This document shows, in pieces, positions 16,204-24,549 of a stretch of 44,130 nt of DNA (positions are counted from its first letter, which is position 1; each line of letters starts with the position of its first letter). The notes under the pieces were generated by a model. The model searched no databases. It saw only the letters and a list, made by a program, of their open reading frames with translations, and was not told the DNA's origin. The DNA is taken from contig JBGTSY010000016.1 of the NCBI GenBank assembly GCA_041940025.1, positions 1 to 44,130 of the forward strand, written 5' to 3'. The translations under genes and the position numbers were made by a program. The stretch is from UBA5859 sp041940025. GTDB lineage: Bacteria > Pseudomonadota > Gammaproteobacteria > UBA5859.

Positions 16204-17390
16204 GCCATTTTTATCTTGCCATGGCGTTTCTGATATTGCTGGCAGTTATATTTGTATTGTTTCCCTGGCTTCGAAGATCAAACAATAGGCAAGAGAGCCG
16301 TGACAGTATTAATGTGAATCTCTATCAAGAAAGATTGGCGGAGCTCACAGAGTTACGGCAACGAAATCAATTGGGCGAAGCTGAGTTTCAACAAATCACT
16401 ACCGACTTAAAGCGTCATTTCCTGGCCACGCAGGGGCACAGTGAACAGACGCAAATCGTTCCACTGAGTCGATTGTTTTTGATACCGGCAATTATGATTT
16501 CGTTACTTATGACACCAATAGTTTATTGGGTATTTTATTGGAATGATCAAAAAGCCCAATGGTTGCGGTTAGAGGCTGAACCTTATGCGCAAACTGCGGT
16601 TAATGACTCCGATCACAACCAGGTGTTAAAACTACAGCGCTATGTGCAAACACACCCGGAGGATCATGAAGCATGGCATTTATTGGGGCAACAATACTTA
16701 CGATCAGGTGTGTTTGATGGCGCTGCGGTAGCCCTTGAAAGGGCCTTCCAGTTACAACCCCATTCTGTGGACTATCGTGTCTCTCTTGCGTTGGCTTTGA
16801 TTCGGAGACAGGATGGCCGACTGGATGACACCAGTCAGAAATTGTTAGATTCAGTATTGCAACAATTTCCGGACCATCAGGGGGCGTTGAGTTTATTGGG
16901 AATGGCCGCGTTCAATGTAGGCGATTATCAGGCTTCAATAGACTACTGGAAGCAATTAAAACTTCTGCGGGATCCAGAAAGTGACTCATTTGCAGTGATT
17001 GAACGTAGCATTCAGCAGGCGCAGCAGCGACTAGATCGACAAATGAATGAGGATGCAGTAAAAATTGTGGCATCAATTGATGTGGGTGAGGACCAGGATA
17101 AGAACTTATCAGATAAGGGGATCCTATTCGTATTTGTTCGTGCCACGGAACGCCCGTCCCAGCCTGTGGCAGTCAAACGTGTGACTCATTATTCCTTTCC
17201 GTTGGAAGTCTCACTCACAGATGCCGATCTCTTAATAACGGGCGCTTCTCTGCAAACCTATCAGCGGTTGTGGTTATCGGCAAAACTCACCTCTCAAGGT
17301 GTGGCGACTGAGGAAGCATTAGCAGAAGCGACTCCGGTGCCAATTGATGTCAAAGAACTAGAGCACCCAGTCAAGCTAACATTGAATTAG
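16200..17390 (+). CDS. ccmI: CcmI, TPR-containing apocytochrome chaperone
   Basis: 396 residues. Two N-terminal membrane helices (about 4-23 and 92-113) enclose a cytoplasmic loop with the typical NVNLYQERLAEL segment, followed by periplasmic TPR repeats (about 140-290) and a C-terminal beta-rich domain of the NrfG/CcmI type. CcmI binds the C-terminal helix of apocytochromes and presents them to CcmFH. It overlaps ccmH by ATGA and is followed after 13 nt by ccmA. Confidence 0.93.
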   Translation: MSHFYLAMAFLILLAVIFVLFPWLRRSNNRQESRDSINVNLYQERLAELTELRQRNQLGEAEFQQITTDLKRHFLATQGHSEQTQIVPLSRLFLIPAIMISLLMTPIVYWVFYWNDQKAQWLRLEAEPYAQTAVNDSDHNQVLKLQRYVQTHPEDHEAWHLLGQQYLRSGVFDGAAVALERAFQLQPHSVDYRVSLALALIRRQDGRLDDTSQKLLDSVLQQFPDHQGALSLLGMAAFNVGDYQASIDYWKQLKLLRDPESDSFAVIERSIQQAQQRLDRQMNEDAVKIVASIDVGEDQDKNLSDKGILFVFVRATERPSQPVAVKRVTHYSFPLEVSLTDADLLITGASLQTYQRLWLSAKLTSQGVATEEALAEATPVPIDVKELEHPVKLTLN

Positions 17391-17403
17391 GGGAACTCAA
17401 CTC

Positions 17404-18024
17404 ATGGAATTAAATACTGCATTTCAATGTCAGGAGTTGAGGGTTGAGCGTGACGATAGGGTTCTATTTGACAACTTATCTTTTGATTGTACACCGGGCA
17501 GTATGACTCAAATCTCAGGCACAAATGGGTCAGGAAAGACGACCTTGATGCGCACGCTGGCGGGGCTGCGTCCAGCGACTTTAGGCGTAGTAAAATGGCA
17601 GGGGATGTCAATCGCTGAGCAACGAACTTTATTTAATCAAGCTTTATTGTTCATCGGCCATTCGTCAGGGGTCAAGCTAAGTTTAACCTGTATAGAAAAC
17701 TTACAATGGATGCTGGCACTGTGTGGGCAAAAACAGTCACAGGCGGCGATTGGATCCGTGTTGCACTTGCTTGGGCTGGGGGGATTTGAACACAATTTGG
17801 CAGGCACCTTGTCCGCAGGTCAGCGTCGACGAGTCGCATTGGCGATGCTTTGGCTACGGGACGCCAGGGTTTGGATTTTGGATGAACCCTATACCTCAAT
17901 AGATACCCAGGGAATTGATTTAGTTAAAGATAAAGTGAATGCGCATCTACGCGATAATGGGTTGGTGATTCTGAGCACACATCACGGCTTAGACTTAACT
18001 GCCGATCAAGTGATTCGCCTATGA
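17404..18024 (+). CDS. ccmA: CcmA, ATPase of the haem-release ABC transporter
   Basis: 206 residues, the small ABC ATPase size of CcmA. Walker A GTNGSGKTT lies near 39-47, the signature LSAGQRRRVALA near 137-148 and Walker B VWILDEPYTSID near 157-168. With CcmB it drives release of holo-CcmE from CcmCD. AGGGGA precedes the ATG. Here ccmAB is at the end of the operon, while in E. coli and Pseudomonas it leads it; the operon is otherwise complete. Confidence 0.95.
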   Translation: MELNTAFQCQELRVERDDRVLFDNLSFDCTPGSMTQISGTNGSGKTTLMRTLAGLRPATLGVVKWQGMSIAEQRTLFNQALLFIGHSSGVKLSLTCIENLQWMLALCGQKQSQAAIGSVLHLLGLGGFEHNLAGTLSAGQRRRVALAMLWLRDARVWILDEPYTSIDTQGIDLVKDKVNAHLRDNGLVILSTHHGLDLTADQVIRL

Positions 18025-18716
18025 GTGAACCCTCTTCACAAATGATGCAGAGCTTTTTCTCGCTTCTAAAACGTGATTTGCTCTTGGCCAGTCGACACCT
18101 TAGCGAAGTGATTCAACCAATTCAGTTTTTTATGATTGCTGTGATGCTTTTTCCCCTAGGCATCGGACCGGATGCAACACTACTTCGCATGATGGCCGCC
18201 GGGATCCTTTGGGTCGCGGCCTTATTTTCTGCTTCCAGTGTGTTAGATAAAATGTTTCGAGAAGATCTTGAAGATGGGGCGATCGACTATCTGTTGTTAA
18301 GCCCAAACCCACTACCGCTTTTAGTCGCGGCAAAGTGTTTGGCGCATTGGATAACGACAGGATTACCACTTGTCATTATTGCGCCCTTATTGAGTCTGTT
18401 TCTAAATTTACCGTTGGAAGCCATTCCTATCTTAATGCTCAGCTTGTTACTGGGTACGCCTACGATGAGTCTCATAGGCGCAGTAGGCGTTGGATTAACG
18501 GTAGGATTAAGACGAGGGGGTATTTTGTTGACTCTGTTAGTGTTGCCGCTCTACGTGCCTGTTTTAATATTTGGTACGGCTGCGGTAGAGGCAGCCAGTC
18601 AGGGGGGCAATGCAAACGGACACCTTTTGATTTTATTGTCCTTTCTTGTTTTGGCGATTACTTTAACCCCATTCGCGGCTGCAGGTGCGTTGAGAATCAG
18701 TTCTGAAATGCACTGA
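18021..18716 (+). CDS. ccmB: CcmB, permease of the haem-release ABC transporter
   Basis: 231 residues with six predicted membrane helices. The N-terminal FFSLLKRDLLLASRH and the DLEDGAIDYLLLSP loop are typical of CcmB. It overlaps ccmA by ATGA, and the two form one transporter. This is the last gene of the operon, converging on the cardiolipin synthase gene 65 bp away. No intrinsic terminator is visible in that gap. Confidence 0.95.
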   Translation: MSEPSSQMMQSFFSLLKRDLLLASRHLSEVIQPIQFFMIAVMLFPLGIGPDATLLRMMAAGILWVAALFSASSVLDKMFREDLEDGAIDYLLLSPNPLPLLVAAKCLAHWITTGLPLVIIAPLLSLFLNLPLEAIPILMLSLLLGTPTMSLIGAVGVGLTVGLRRGGILLTLLVLPLYVPVLIFGTAAVEAASQGGNANGHLLILLSFLVLAITLTPFAAAGALRISSEMH

Positions 18717-18781
18717 AGAGTCGTTGTTGGCAAGATGCTTTTGCTGGCTTTCACGAGGCTGAGCACACGCTTGCTGCCGCT

Positions 18782-19996
18782 CTACTTTTGTCGACTCAGC
18801 AAATTCAATATAGGATCCGCCCAGCGATCTATAATGGTGATAATGTAGTCCATCGTTTTAGCCAGATGTTTTCTTTGTTTCCAGAAATCAAGGGTGATTT
18901 GCTGACACTGTGTGAGATCCTGTTGCAACATATTTCGTATTTGGTGGGCGAATTCAGACGCAACGATTTCTTGATTCGCTTCTAAATTCCACCTGAAACT
19001 CCAACGATCGAAATTGCTCGAACCCATGCTTATCCAATCGTCGCAAAGTGCAATTTTTTGATGCATGAAACGATGTTGGTATTCATAGATCTTGATTCCC
19101 GAGACTAAGAGAGGTAGATAAAAACGCTGGCCAAAGCGTCTTACCCACGCATTGTCGGTGTGTTGACTGGGTAACATAATGTGCACATCCAAGCCTCGAC
19201 GTGCTGCCGCTCGCAAGGTTCTTCTCAGTTTTAAAGAGGGGACAAAATAGGGCGTCACTATCCAGACATCCCGTTTTGCTTTTTTGATGGCATTGACCAA
19301 TGACTGTTGAATGAAATTTTGATTCTCTGTTGCGCTTCCCAATACCTTACCCGTAGATTGAGATGACGCTATTTTGTTATTCGTGGCTGCAAATGAATCT
19401 ATCTTTATTTTGGATTGAAGATTCCAAGTGTCTGTGAATAAGACGTGCCAGTCTTGTACACATTCTCCCTGTACTTTTAGCATGGTTTCTCGCCAGGCAC
19501 TTTTTGATGTGAATAAATGGTCATGCCCATACGCAAATGAGTCGCTGATGCCTGCGCCACCAACAAATGCTGAGTTTCCATCGATGAGGAGAAGTTTTCT
19601 GTGGTTCCTGTGTAGATTCTTAAACAGTTTTGTTAATTGAATGGGGTTATAGATCTGAATATTGATATTTGCATGTGTTAACAGATGTTGTTCTTCTAGT
19701 CCCAGTCTGCTTGCACCAAAATTATCCAGAAGTATGTAGATCTGAACGTCTCTGTTCGCTGCGCTAGTGAAAGCATGTATAAATTGCTTTGATATTTCTC
19801 CCGAATTCCATAAATAGGTTTCGAATAATATATAAGATTGAGCGCTTAAAATATCTGCCAACATTGAACGATAAAATTGTTGGCCGTCGATTAACAGTTG
19901 GAACCGGTTATGAAGTCGATATGGAAATTGATGCTTGCGATTGCAGGACTTGGATTTGCGAACTGGTGGTGACTGACGGTTGTCAATGTCGTTCAT
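18782..19996 (-). CDS. Cardiolipin synthase-like phospholipase D protein (ClsB-type)
   Basis: 404 residues with two PLD motifs: His132-x-Lys134-x4-Asp139 (HRKLLLID) and His312-x-Lys314-x4-Asp319 (HQKIALCD), each followed by the GG/SSN segment. It lacks the two N-terminal membrane helices of ClsA, so it resembles ClsB/YbhO, which condenses phosphatidylglycerol molecules (or related lipids) at the membrane surface. The ATG overlaps the stop of the upstream SAM-hydrolase gene by one base, so the two are co-translated. Exact lipid products cannot be read from sequence. Confidence 0.88.
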   Translation of the reverse strand: MNDIDNRQSPPVRKSKSCNRKHQFPYRLHNRFQLLIDGQQFYRSMLADILSAQSYILFETYLWNSGEISKQFIHAFTSAANRDVQIYILLDNFGASRLGLEEQHLLTHANINIQIYNPIQLTKLFKNLHRNHRKLLLIDGNSAFVGGAGISDSFAYGHDHLFTSKSAWRETMLKVQGECVQDWHVLFTDTWNLQSKIKIDSFAATNNKIASSQSTGKVLGSATENQNFIQQSLVNAIKKAKRDVWIVTPYFVPSLKLRRTLRAAARRGLDVHIMLPSQHTDNAWVRRFGQRFYLPLLVSGIKIYEYQHRFMHQKIALCDDWISMGSSNFDRWSFRWNLEANQEIVASEFAHQIRNMLQQDLTQCQQITLDFWKQRKHLAKTMDYIITIIDRWADPILNLLSRQK

Positions 19997-20811
19997 TAAT
20001 TTGAATGAATGCTTGTATTATTCGAAGCTTGTATGGGTTTTAGTATGATATCATCGCCCAAATTCAAGTTAAGGATCTGTCTAGCAGATCTTTGAAACAG
20101 TGCAATTTCTAGCGCGTCATCGCTATTGAATATCCCAAATGGGCGCGCCGTGCCACCCTCTTCATAGAATCCGCATAGAGGCAGACTTTCTGTACGCAAA
20201 TAGATTTTTGTTTCCTTGAGTTTTATTTTTTCGTATGTCTGTAATGTTAAATTAGTCAGGGCGTTACCAAATCTATCGAAGCCTATAATTTGGCATCTCA
20301 ATTCATTGCCGATTCTATCTACTCGTAGTTCAGGTGTTTCAACAATGACGAGATCGTTAATGGGCATCGCCAATTCCGAAATCGCTCTGCCGCGTGCGAT
20401 CTCTGCAGCCGCTGGTGCGAACAGGGACAATCCGTCGAAACTGGCACTTTTCCGCCACCAGGGAGATTGCGATTTTAATCGGTAGGCTTGACTGTGGGGA
20501 CGAGATTTAATGATCTGACTTAACACGCCATTATCCGGGGCAACAAACCAGTGTTCATCGGTGTCTACCACTAAGGCATGTCGAGGGCTACCGACACCGG
20601 GATCGACAACGACGAGGTGGATAGAGCCAGGTGGAAACTGACGATAAGCACGAGCAATACAGGCTCCCCCCTGGTAAATATCATGAGGGGTGATTTCATG
20701 ACTGATGTCTACGATAGTGGCGTGTGCATGGTGTGAGAGAAGATGCCCTTTCATGGCACCAACATATCCATCTTGAGTGCCGAAATCTGTGGTTAACGTA
20801 AATATGCACAT
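19996..20811 (-). CDS. SAM hydroxide adenosyltransferase family protein (DUF62)
   Basis: 271 residues spanning the DUF62 fold: TTDFGTQDGYVGAMKG at the start, VVDPGVGSPR (Asp70, Arg77), FVAPDNGVL near 89-97, DRFGNALTNL near 195-204 and a C-terminal NSDDALEIALFQRSA. Family members split S-adenosylmethionine to adenosine and methionine. The family triad is Asp-Arg-His; the segment where FHGRD is usual reads FDGLS (125-129), so the histidine seems replaced by Asp126. Activity may be altered. The gene is translationally coupled to the cardiolipin synthase gene, an unexplained pairing. Confidence 0.88.
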   Translation of the reverse strand: MCIFTLTTDFGTQDGYVGAMKGHLLSHHAHATIVDISHEITPHDIYQGGACIARAYRQFPPGSIHLVVVDPGVGSPRHALVVDTDEHWFVAPDNGVLSQIIKSRPHSQAYRLKSQSPWWRKSASFDGLSLFAPAAAEIARGRAISELAMPINDLVIVETPELRVDRIGNELRCQIIGFDRFGNALTNLTLQTYEKIKLKETKIYLRTESLPLCGFYEEGGTARPFGIFNSDDALEIALFQRSARQILNLNLGDDIILKPIQASNNTSIHSN

Positions 20812-20967
20812 CAGATCGCTAGCCGGATGAGAGAAAAGGTGAACAGCTCTCTTGTTGCCGCCGTCAGGCTGTCGGCAAAGTGAGCAATCTTGTTAGTGTA
20901 TTGAGTGTGGTGAGCAATGAAAGCGAGCAATGTATGGCAACCGACTGGCGCGCCGTTGAATCGCTCA

Positions 20968-21005
20968 CTTGCAGCCGGGCATTGGATCACTCTGCCCGGT
21001 GCAAG
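20968..21005. repeat. Long imperfect hairpin between two minus-strand genes
   Basis: CTTGCA-G-CCGGGCA (20968-20981) pairs with TGCCCGG-TGCAAG (20993-21005), giving 13 bp with one bulged G and an 11-nt loop. There is no T-tract on either strand. It lies 157 bp upstream of the DUF62 start and 27 bp past the stop of the upstream helical protein, so it could be a processing or attenuation structure. Confidence 0.55.
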
Positions 21006-21031
21006 CGGAAGTCTGACATCGTGGCTAGATT

Positions 21032-21751
21032 TTATGACTCTTTGGGTTTTTCGTTTCGGCGTTGTAATTCTTCAGCTTCCTTTATTAAAGAATCCACAAA
21101 CTCGTCTTTCATGACTGCATCCGAACCGCGTCTGATGATCTCTCCGACCTGCTCATTTTGCGTAAATCGATTGGCGACCTTGCCGACACCACGGCGTAGT
21201 TCGCGAACTATTTCATCATCTTTTTCTAGTACTTCTCGAATGGCGGAATCCGCTACTTTCCCCGCGTCCTTAAGTACTTGCATGGGATCGTCAGCGCGTC
21301 CTGCCTGCTTGCGGTGTTGTACAAACTCCTGACTGGCTTTCTTGGCAGCTTGCAACACGTCTCCCACCAATTGGTTTGCCGGCGCTGCGTCGTCTTCCAG
21401 GTTAATTAGAAATTCGTCCTCACCTAACACTTCCACATCCTCTAATTCTGCATCGTCAAATGAGCTGTCGATAATGTCGTCGGTGACTTTTTTCGCTTCG
21501 TTCAGCGTCTCCCGCACGTTTGCCGCAAATTTATTTCGAGTTTTTCCCTGACTAGAATTAGGGTCACCGTCTCCCAACACTTCATCAGTAAAACTTTTCG
21601 CTTCACGGAAAGTTCGGCTCTGCTTGACGTCTTCCGGTAGAAATTCTTCCGCCAAGTCTTCGGCGGTTCGTTTTGCGTTTCGAATGAGTTTATCCGTGTC
21701 GACCTTTTTATAGGTCTTAGCCGCACGACGCATAAATTTTTCTAAATCCAT
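21032..21751 (-). CDS. Acidic, highly charged helical protein of unknown function
   Basis: 239 residues, rich in Glu, Asp, Lys and Arg, with no hydrophobic helix or signal peptide. Predicted long helices and weak internal repetition (AKSFTDEVLGD, AKKVTDDIIDS, AGKVADSAIREVL) suggest an extended coiled coil or a tandem helical repeat, somewhat like LEA-type or scaffold proteins. No enzyme motif is visible. I start at ATG 21751, since AAAGG lies nine bases before it; the frame is open to a TTG at 21760. It lies upstream of, and on the same strand as, the DUF62-cls pair with 220 bp between. I do not recognise the family. Confidence 0.75.
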   Translation of the reverse strand: MDLEKFMRRAAKTYKKVDTDKLIRNAKRTAEDLAEEFLPEDVKQSRTFREAKSFTDEVLGDGDPNSSQGKTRNKFAANVRETLNEAKKVTDDIIDSSFDDAELEDVEVLGEDEFLINLEDDAAPANQLVGDVLQAAKKASQEFVQHRKQAGRADDPMQVLKDAGKVADSAIREVLEKDDEIVRELRRGVGKVANRFTQNEQVGEIIRRGSDAVMKDEFVDSLIKEAEELQRRNEKPKES

Positions 21752-22088
21752 CTTTAACAACCTTTATTAATAGTCAACTTAGATTCAGTGCTTAAGTCAC
21801 TGAGCGGTTTGCGATTACCATGCCATTTATAGTGGGTTTTTGCCAGTTTTCAACCCCTAACCGAATTTCCGATTTCGAGAAAAATAATAGTTGCCTAATT
21901 TTCAACCACTTAGTTGGTGAAAAACGGGTGCTCTTAGTCATTCAAAAGAGTAGAATTAGTGGTGTCTGGGCGTCGCGTTGGGGAACAAATCCAGCATAAC
22001 TTGCGTTTTCAGCGTCCTGGGGCTTTTAAAAAATAGATAACAATACACTCCAATCTTAAAGCAGCAGTGAAAAATAAGAGGCCAGTAG
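21752..22088. other. Divergent promoter region with a bulged palindrome
   Basis: The region lies between the acidic helical gene (minus) and rmuC (plus). The word TTTTCAACC occurs at 21847-21855 and again at 21899-21907; the second copy forms a stem with TTGGTGAAAA at 21914-21923 (9 bp plus one bulged A). It may be a shared operator. No gene was seen. Confidence 0.4.
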
Positions 22089-23774
22089 ATGATGTCATTT
22101 CTCGAATTATTGTCTGTAGATAAAGTAATCATTTTGGCGATGGGAACCGGTGCGATTTTAGGGATATTAATGTCCGCGGTATTGGCGTGGTCTCGGTCCA
22201 TCAAGCAAAAGCAGAATTTGGTTGTGGTGGAGGACAAATTAAGAATGGCTGAAGGCGCTTTTGCAGAAGCAAGAGAAGAGCTATTTGAATTGCGTCATCG
22301 GGAAATGTCGACTCAGAAGAAACTTGCGGAGCTGAACACGGCGGTGTCTGTGAAAGATGAAAAACTAAAAGAGCTTCAAGCACTCAAGCAACTCAACGAA
22401 GAACAGCGAGAACGACTGCAAGCGGTGATGACAGAAAAAGTGGGGTATGAAATACAAATTTCTGAAAAATCGGCTTTGCTGCAAGAGAAATCACACTCCT
22501 TGCATGAAACTCGCAAACGTCTAGAAGCTGTTGAACAGCAGATGGAGTTACTGCGGGAAGAAAATGCCAATCGACGAGAGGAGTCCACTCGTTTAGCCAC
22601 TGCACTAGAAAAAGAGCGCGCGCAAAATGTGGAGAAGTTGGCCATATTGGAGCGTGCACAAAAACAGATGCAAATCGAATTTGAGAACGCGGCCACTAAA
22701 ATATTTGAAAATAGATCTAAAACCTTTGCAGAACAAAACAAAACAAATTTAGATCAGCTGTTATCGCCCTTTAAAGAACAGCTCAAGGATTTCGAGAAAA
22801 GAGTGGAAGACACTTACGACAAAGAATCGAAACAGAGATTTTCTTTAGCAAAGGAAATCCAACAATTGCAAAAACTCAATCAACGATTAAGCGATGATGC
22901 GTTGAATCTCACTAACGCATTAAAAGGTCAATCTAAAACTCAGGGCAATTGGGGTGAAATGATCTTAGAGCGTCTTTTGGAACAGTCGGGTCTGACTAAA
23001 GGTCGTGAGTATGACGTGCAGATGAGTTTAAAAGATCAGAAAGGCAAAATTTATCGGCCCGATGTAGTGGTACATTTGCCAGATAACAAAGATGTGGTGA
23101 TAGATGCCAAAGTATCGCTCACAGCATATGAAAGATATTGTCGAGAAAATGATGAGGCGAAACGTGGCGCGCAATTGGAGCGTCATGTGAATTCAATTCG
23201 TGCTCACGTCAAAAGTTTAGGTGATAAAGGCTACGAGAAGCTGGAAAATGTACGGTCACTAGACTATGTGTTGATGTTTGTCCCCATTGAAGGCGCATTT
23301 ATGGCGGCGGTTGAGCACGATGATTCGCTATTTAATGACGCGATGCAAAAAGGAATCATTATGGTCAGCCCCACCACGCTGTTGGCCACGCTACGAACTA
23401 TCCAAAATATATGGCGATACGAAAAACAAAATCAGCATGCATTAGAAATAGCGAAAAAAGCCGGTGCGCTCTATGACAAGTTCGAAGGCTTTGTAGGCAG
23501 TTTAACTGAGGTGGGCAAAAAACTGGGAGATACCCACGATGCCTATGAAATTGCCTATAAACGGCTAGTGGGCGGACGCGGTAACTTAGTGAATCGTGCG
23601 GAGGAGTTAAAGCGCCTTGGTGCAAAAGCCAGTAAGACACTGCCGGAGAAAATAGTCAGAGAGGCGGAAGCAGAGTTACCTAATCTGGAAAAAGAGTCCT
23701 CCTTAGAGGAGAAAAAAGATAAATCTCTGGAACCCCCACCGATGACGGCTGCGGGTAGCGATTCAATTAATTAG
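22089..23774 (+). CDS. rmuC: DNA recombination protein RmuC homologue
   Basis: 561 residues. One N-terminal membrane helix (about 13-35) is followed by a long coiled coil (about 45-270) and a C-terminal nuclease-like RmuC domain (about 275-480: GNWGEMILERLLEQSGL, PDVVVHLP, VVIDAKVSL, LDYVLMFVPIEGAF). The DAK motif belongs to the PD-(D/E)XK-like fold. RmuC limits inversion at short inverted repeats and has been linked to phage and stress phenotypes in enterics. The start is ATG 22089 with AGAGG upstream. It appears to be a single-gene unit ahead of fxsA. Confidence 0.94.
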   Translation: MMSFLELLSVDKVIILAMGTGAILGILMSAVLAWSRSIKQKQNLVVVEDKLRMAEGAFAEAREELFELRHREMSTQKKLAELNTAVSVKDEKLKELQALKQLNEEQRERLQAVMTEKVGYEIQISEKSALLQEKSHSLHETRKRLEAVEQQMELLREENANRREESTRLATALEKERAQNVEKLAILERAQKQMQIEFENAATKIFENRSKTFAEQNKTNLDQLLSPFKEQLKDFEKRVEDTYDKESKQRFSLAKEIQQLQKLNQRLSDDALNLTNALKGQSKTQGNWGEMILERLLEQSGLTKGREYDVQMSLKDQKGKIYRPDVVVHLPDNKDVVIDAKVSLTAYERYCRENDEAKRGAQLERHVNSIRAHVKSLGDKGYEKLENVRSLDYVLMFVPIEGAFMAAVEHDDSLFNDAMQKGIIMVSPTTLLATLRTIQNIWRYEKQNQHALEIAKKAGALYDKFEGFVGSLTEVGKKLGDTHDAYEIAYKRLVGGRGNLVNRAEELKRLGAKASKTLPEKIVREAEAELPNLEKESSLEEKKDKSLEPPPMTAAGSDSIN

Positions 23775-23856
23775 CCTCCTCTTGAATTAAAGAATGCTGT
23801 CCTCATTGTGAAATGAAGTCAGTGTTATTCTGAAGAACACCTAATAGAGGATTATC

Positions 23857-24315
23857 GTGCGAGTTTTATTGGCTGTATTTATCATCATACCAATCCTCGA
23901 AATGGTATTGTTGATTAAGGTGGGAGGTCTGATTGGTGCCTTGCCTACCGTTGCCTTAGTGATGCTCACCGCATTGATTGGGGTGATGATGTTTCGAATC
24001 CAAGGATTCAATACCTTACAACGCATGCAAGAGAGGTTGGCTATGGGTGAACTGCCTGGCATGGAGCTGATAGAAGGCGCCATGTTATTGGTTGGGGGTG
24101 CTCTGTTGTTAACCCCCGGTTTTTTTACCGACGCGATTGGATTTATCTGTTTGATTCCGGTAACCAGAAAGGCCATTGCTCGCTCGGTAGTCGAACATAG
24201 TTTATTGCAGCCAATGATGAACAGTCAGGATCGATTTTATGGTCCTGTAGATCCTTTCTCCTCACAAAGAGGCTCGAATCATAATACCTATGAAGGTGAA
24301 TTTGATCGCGACTAG
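23857..24315 (+). CDS. fxsA: FxsA family inner membrane protein
   Basis: 152 residues. Three to four membrane helices with the family signature LLTPGFFTDAIGF and EGAMLLVGGALL. The start is GTG 23857, with TAGAGGA nine bases before it. In E. coli, excess FxsA relieves exclusion of phage T7 by F plasmids; the normal role is unknown. In many gammaproteobacteria fxsA lies just before groESL; here an acyl-CoA ligase follows instead after 230 bp. Confidence 0.92.
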   Translation: MRVLLAVFIIIPILEMVLLIKVGGLIGALPTVALVMLTALIGVMMFRIQGFNTLQRMQERLAMGELPGMELIEGAMLLVGGALLLTPGFFTDAIGFICLIPVTRKAIARSVVEHSLLQPMMNSQDRFYGPVDPFSSQRGSNHNTYEGEFDRD

Positions 24316-24537
24316 TTAAATGAGCCGGCTTTTTAACGGATGTGGTTTCCCACCATTTTTTGCATTACTATTAATATAAATAAGCGTCATGGCAGGAATA
24401 GTTTGATGGCTGGTGGAGCCAATTCTAGGTAAATCGGCTTCGACAAAGCGTGTTCGATGATCGGCTGGCTACCTTGATTTTTGTCTGCCGCGATTCACAA
24501 CTTGTTGTCATGAAATATGATGACCATTTCCGGTGTG

Positions 24538-24545
24538 AAGGAGGG
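24538..24545 (+). promoter_or_regulatory. Strong ribosome binding site that sets the ligase start
   Basis: AAGGAGGG lies 4 nt before an in-frame GTG at 24550. The ATGs at 24517 and 24520 have nothing comparable upstream, so the GTG is the better start. Confidence 0.75.
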
Positions 24546-24549
24546 TGCG

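Noticed and set aside
18335..18706. 123-codon plus-strand frame within ccmB
   Set aside because: It overlaps ccmB fully in another frame. ccmB is a clear family member in a coupled operon.
20880..21332. 150-codon plus-strand frame antisense to the acidic helical gene
   Set aside because: Very Ser/Thr/Cys-rich, as expected from the complement of Glu/Lys/Arg-rich coding. No ribosome site or family.
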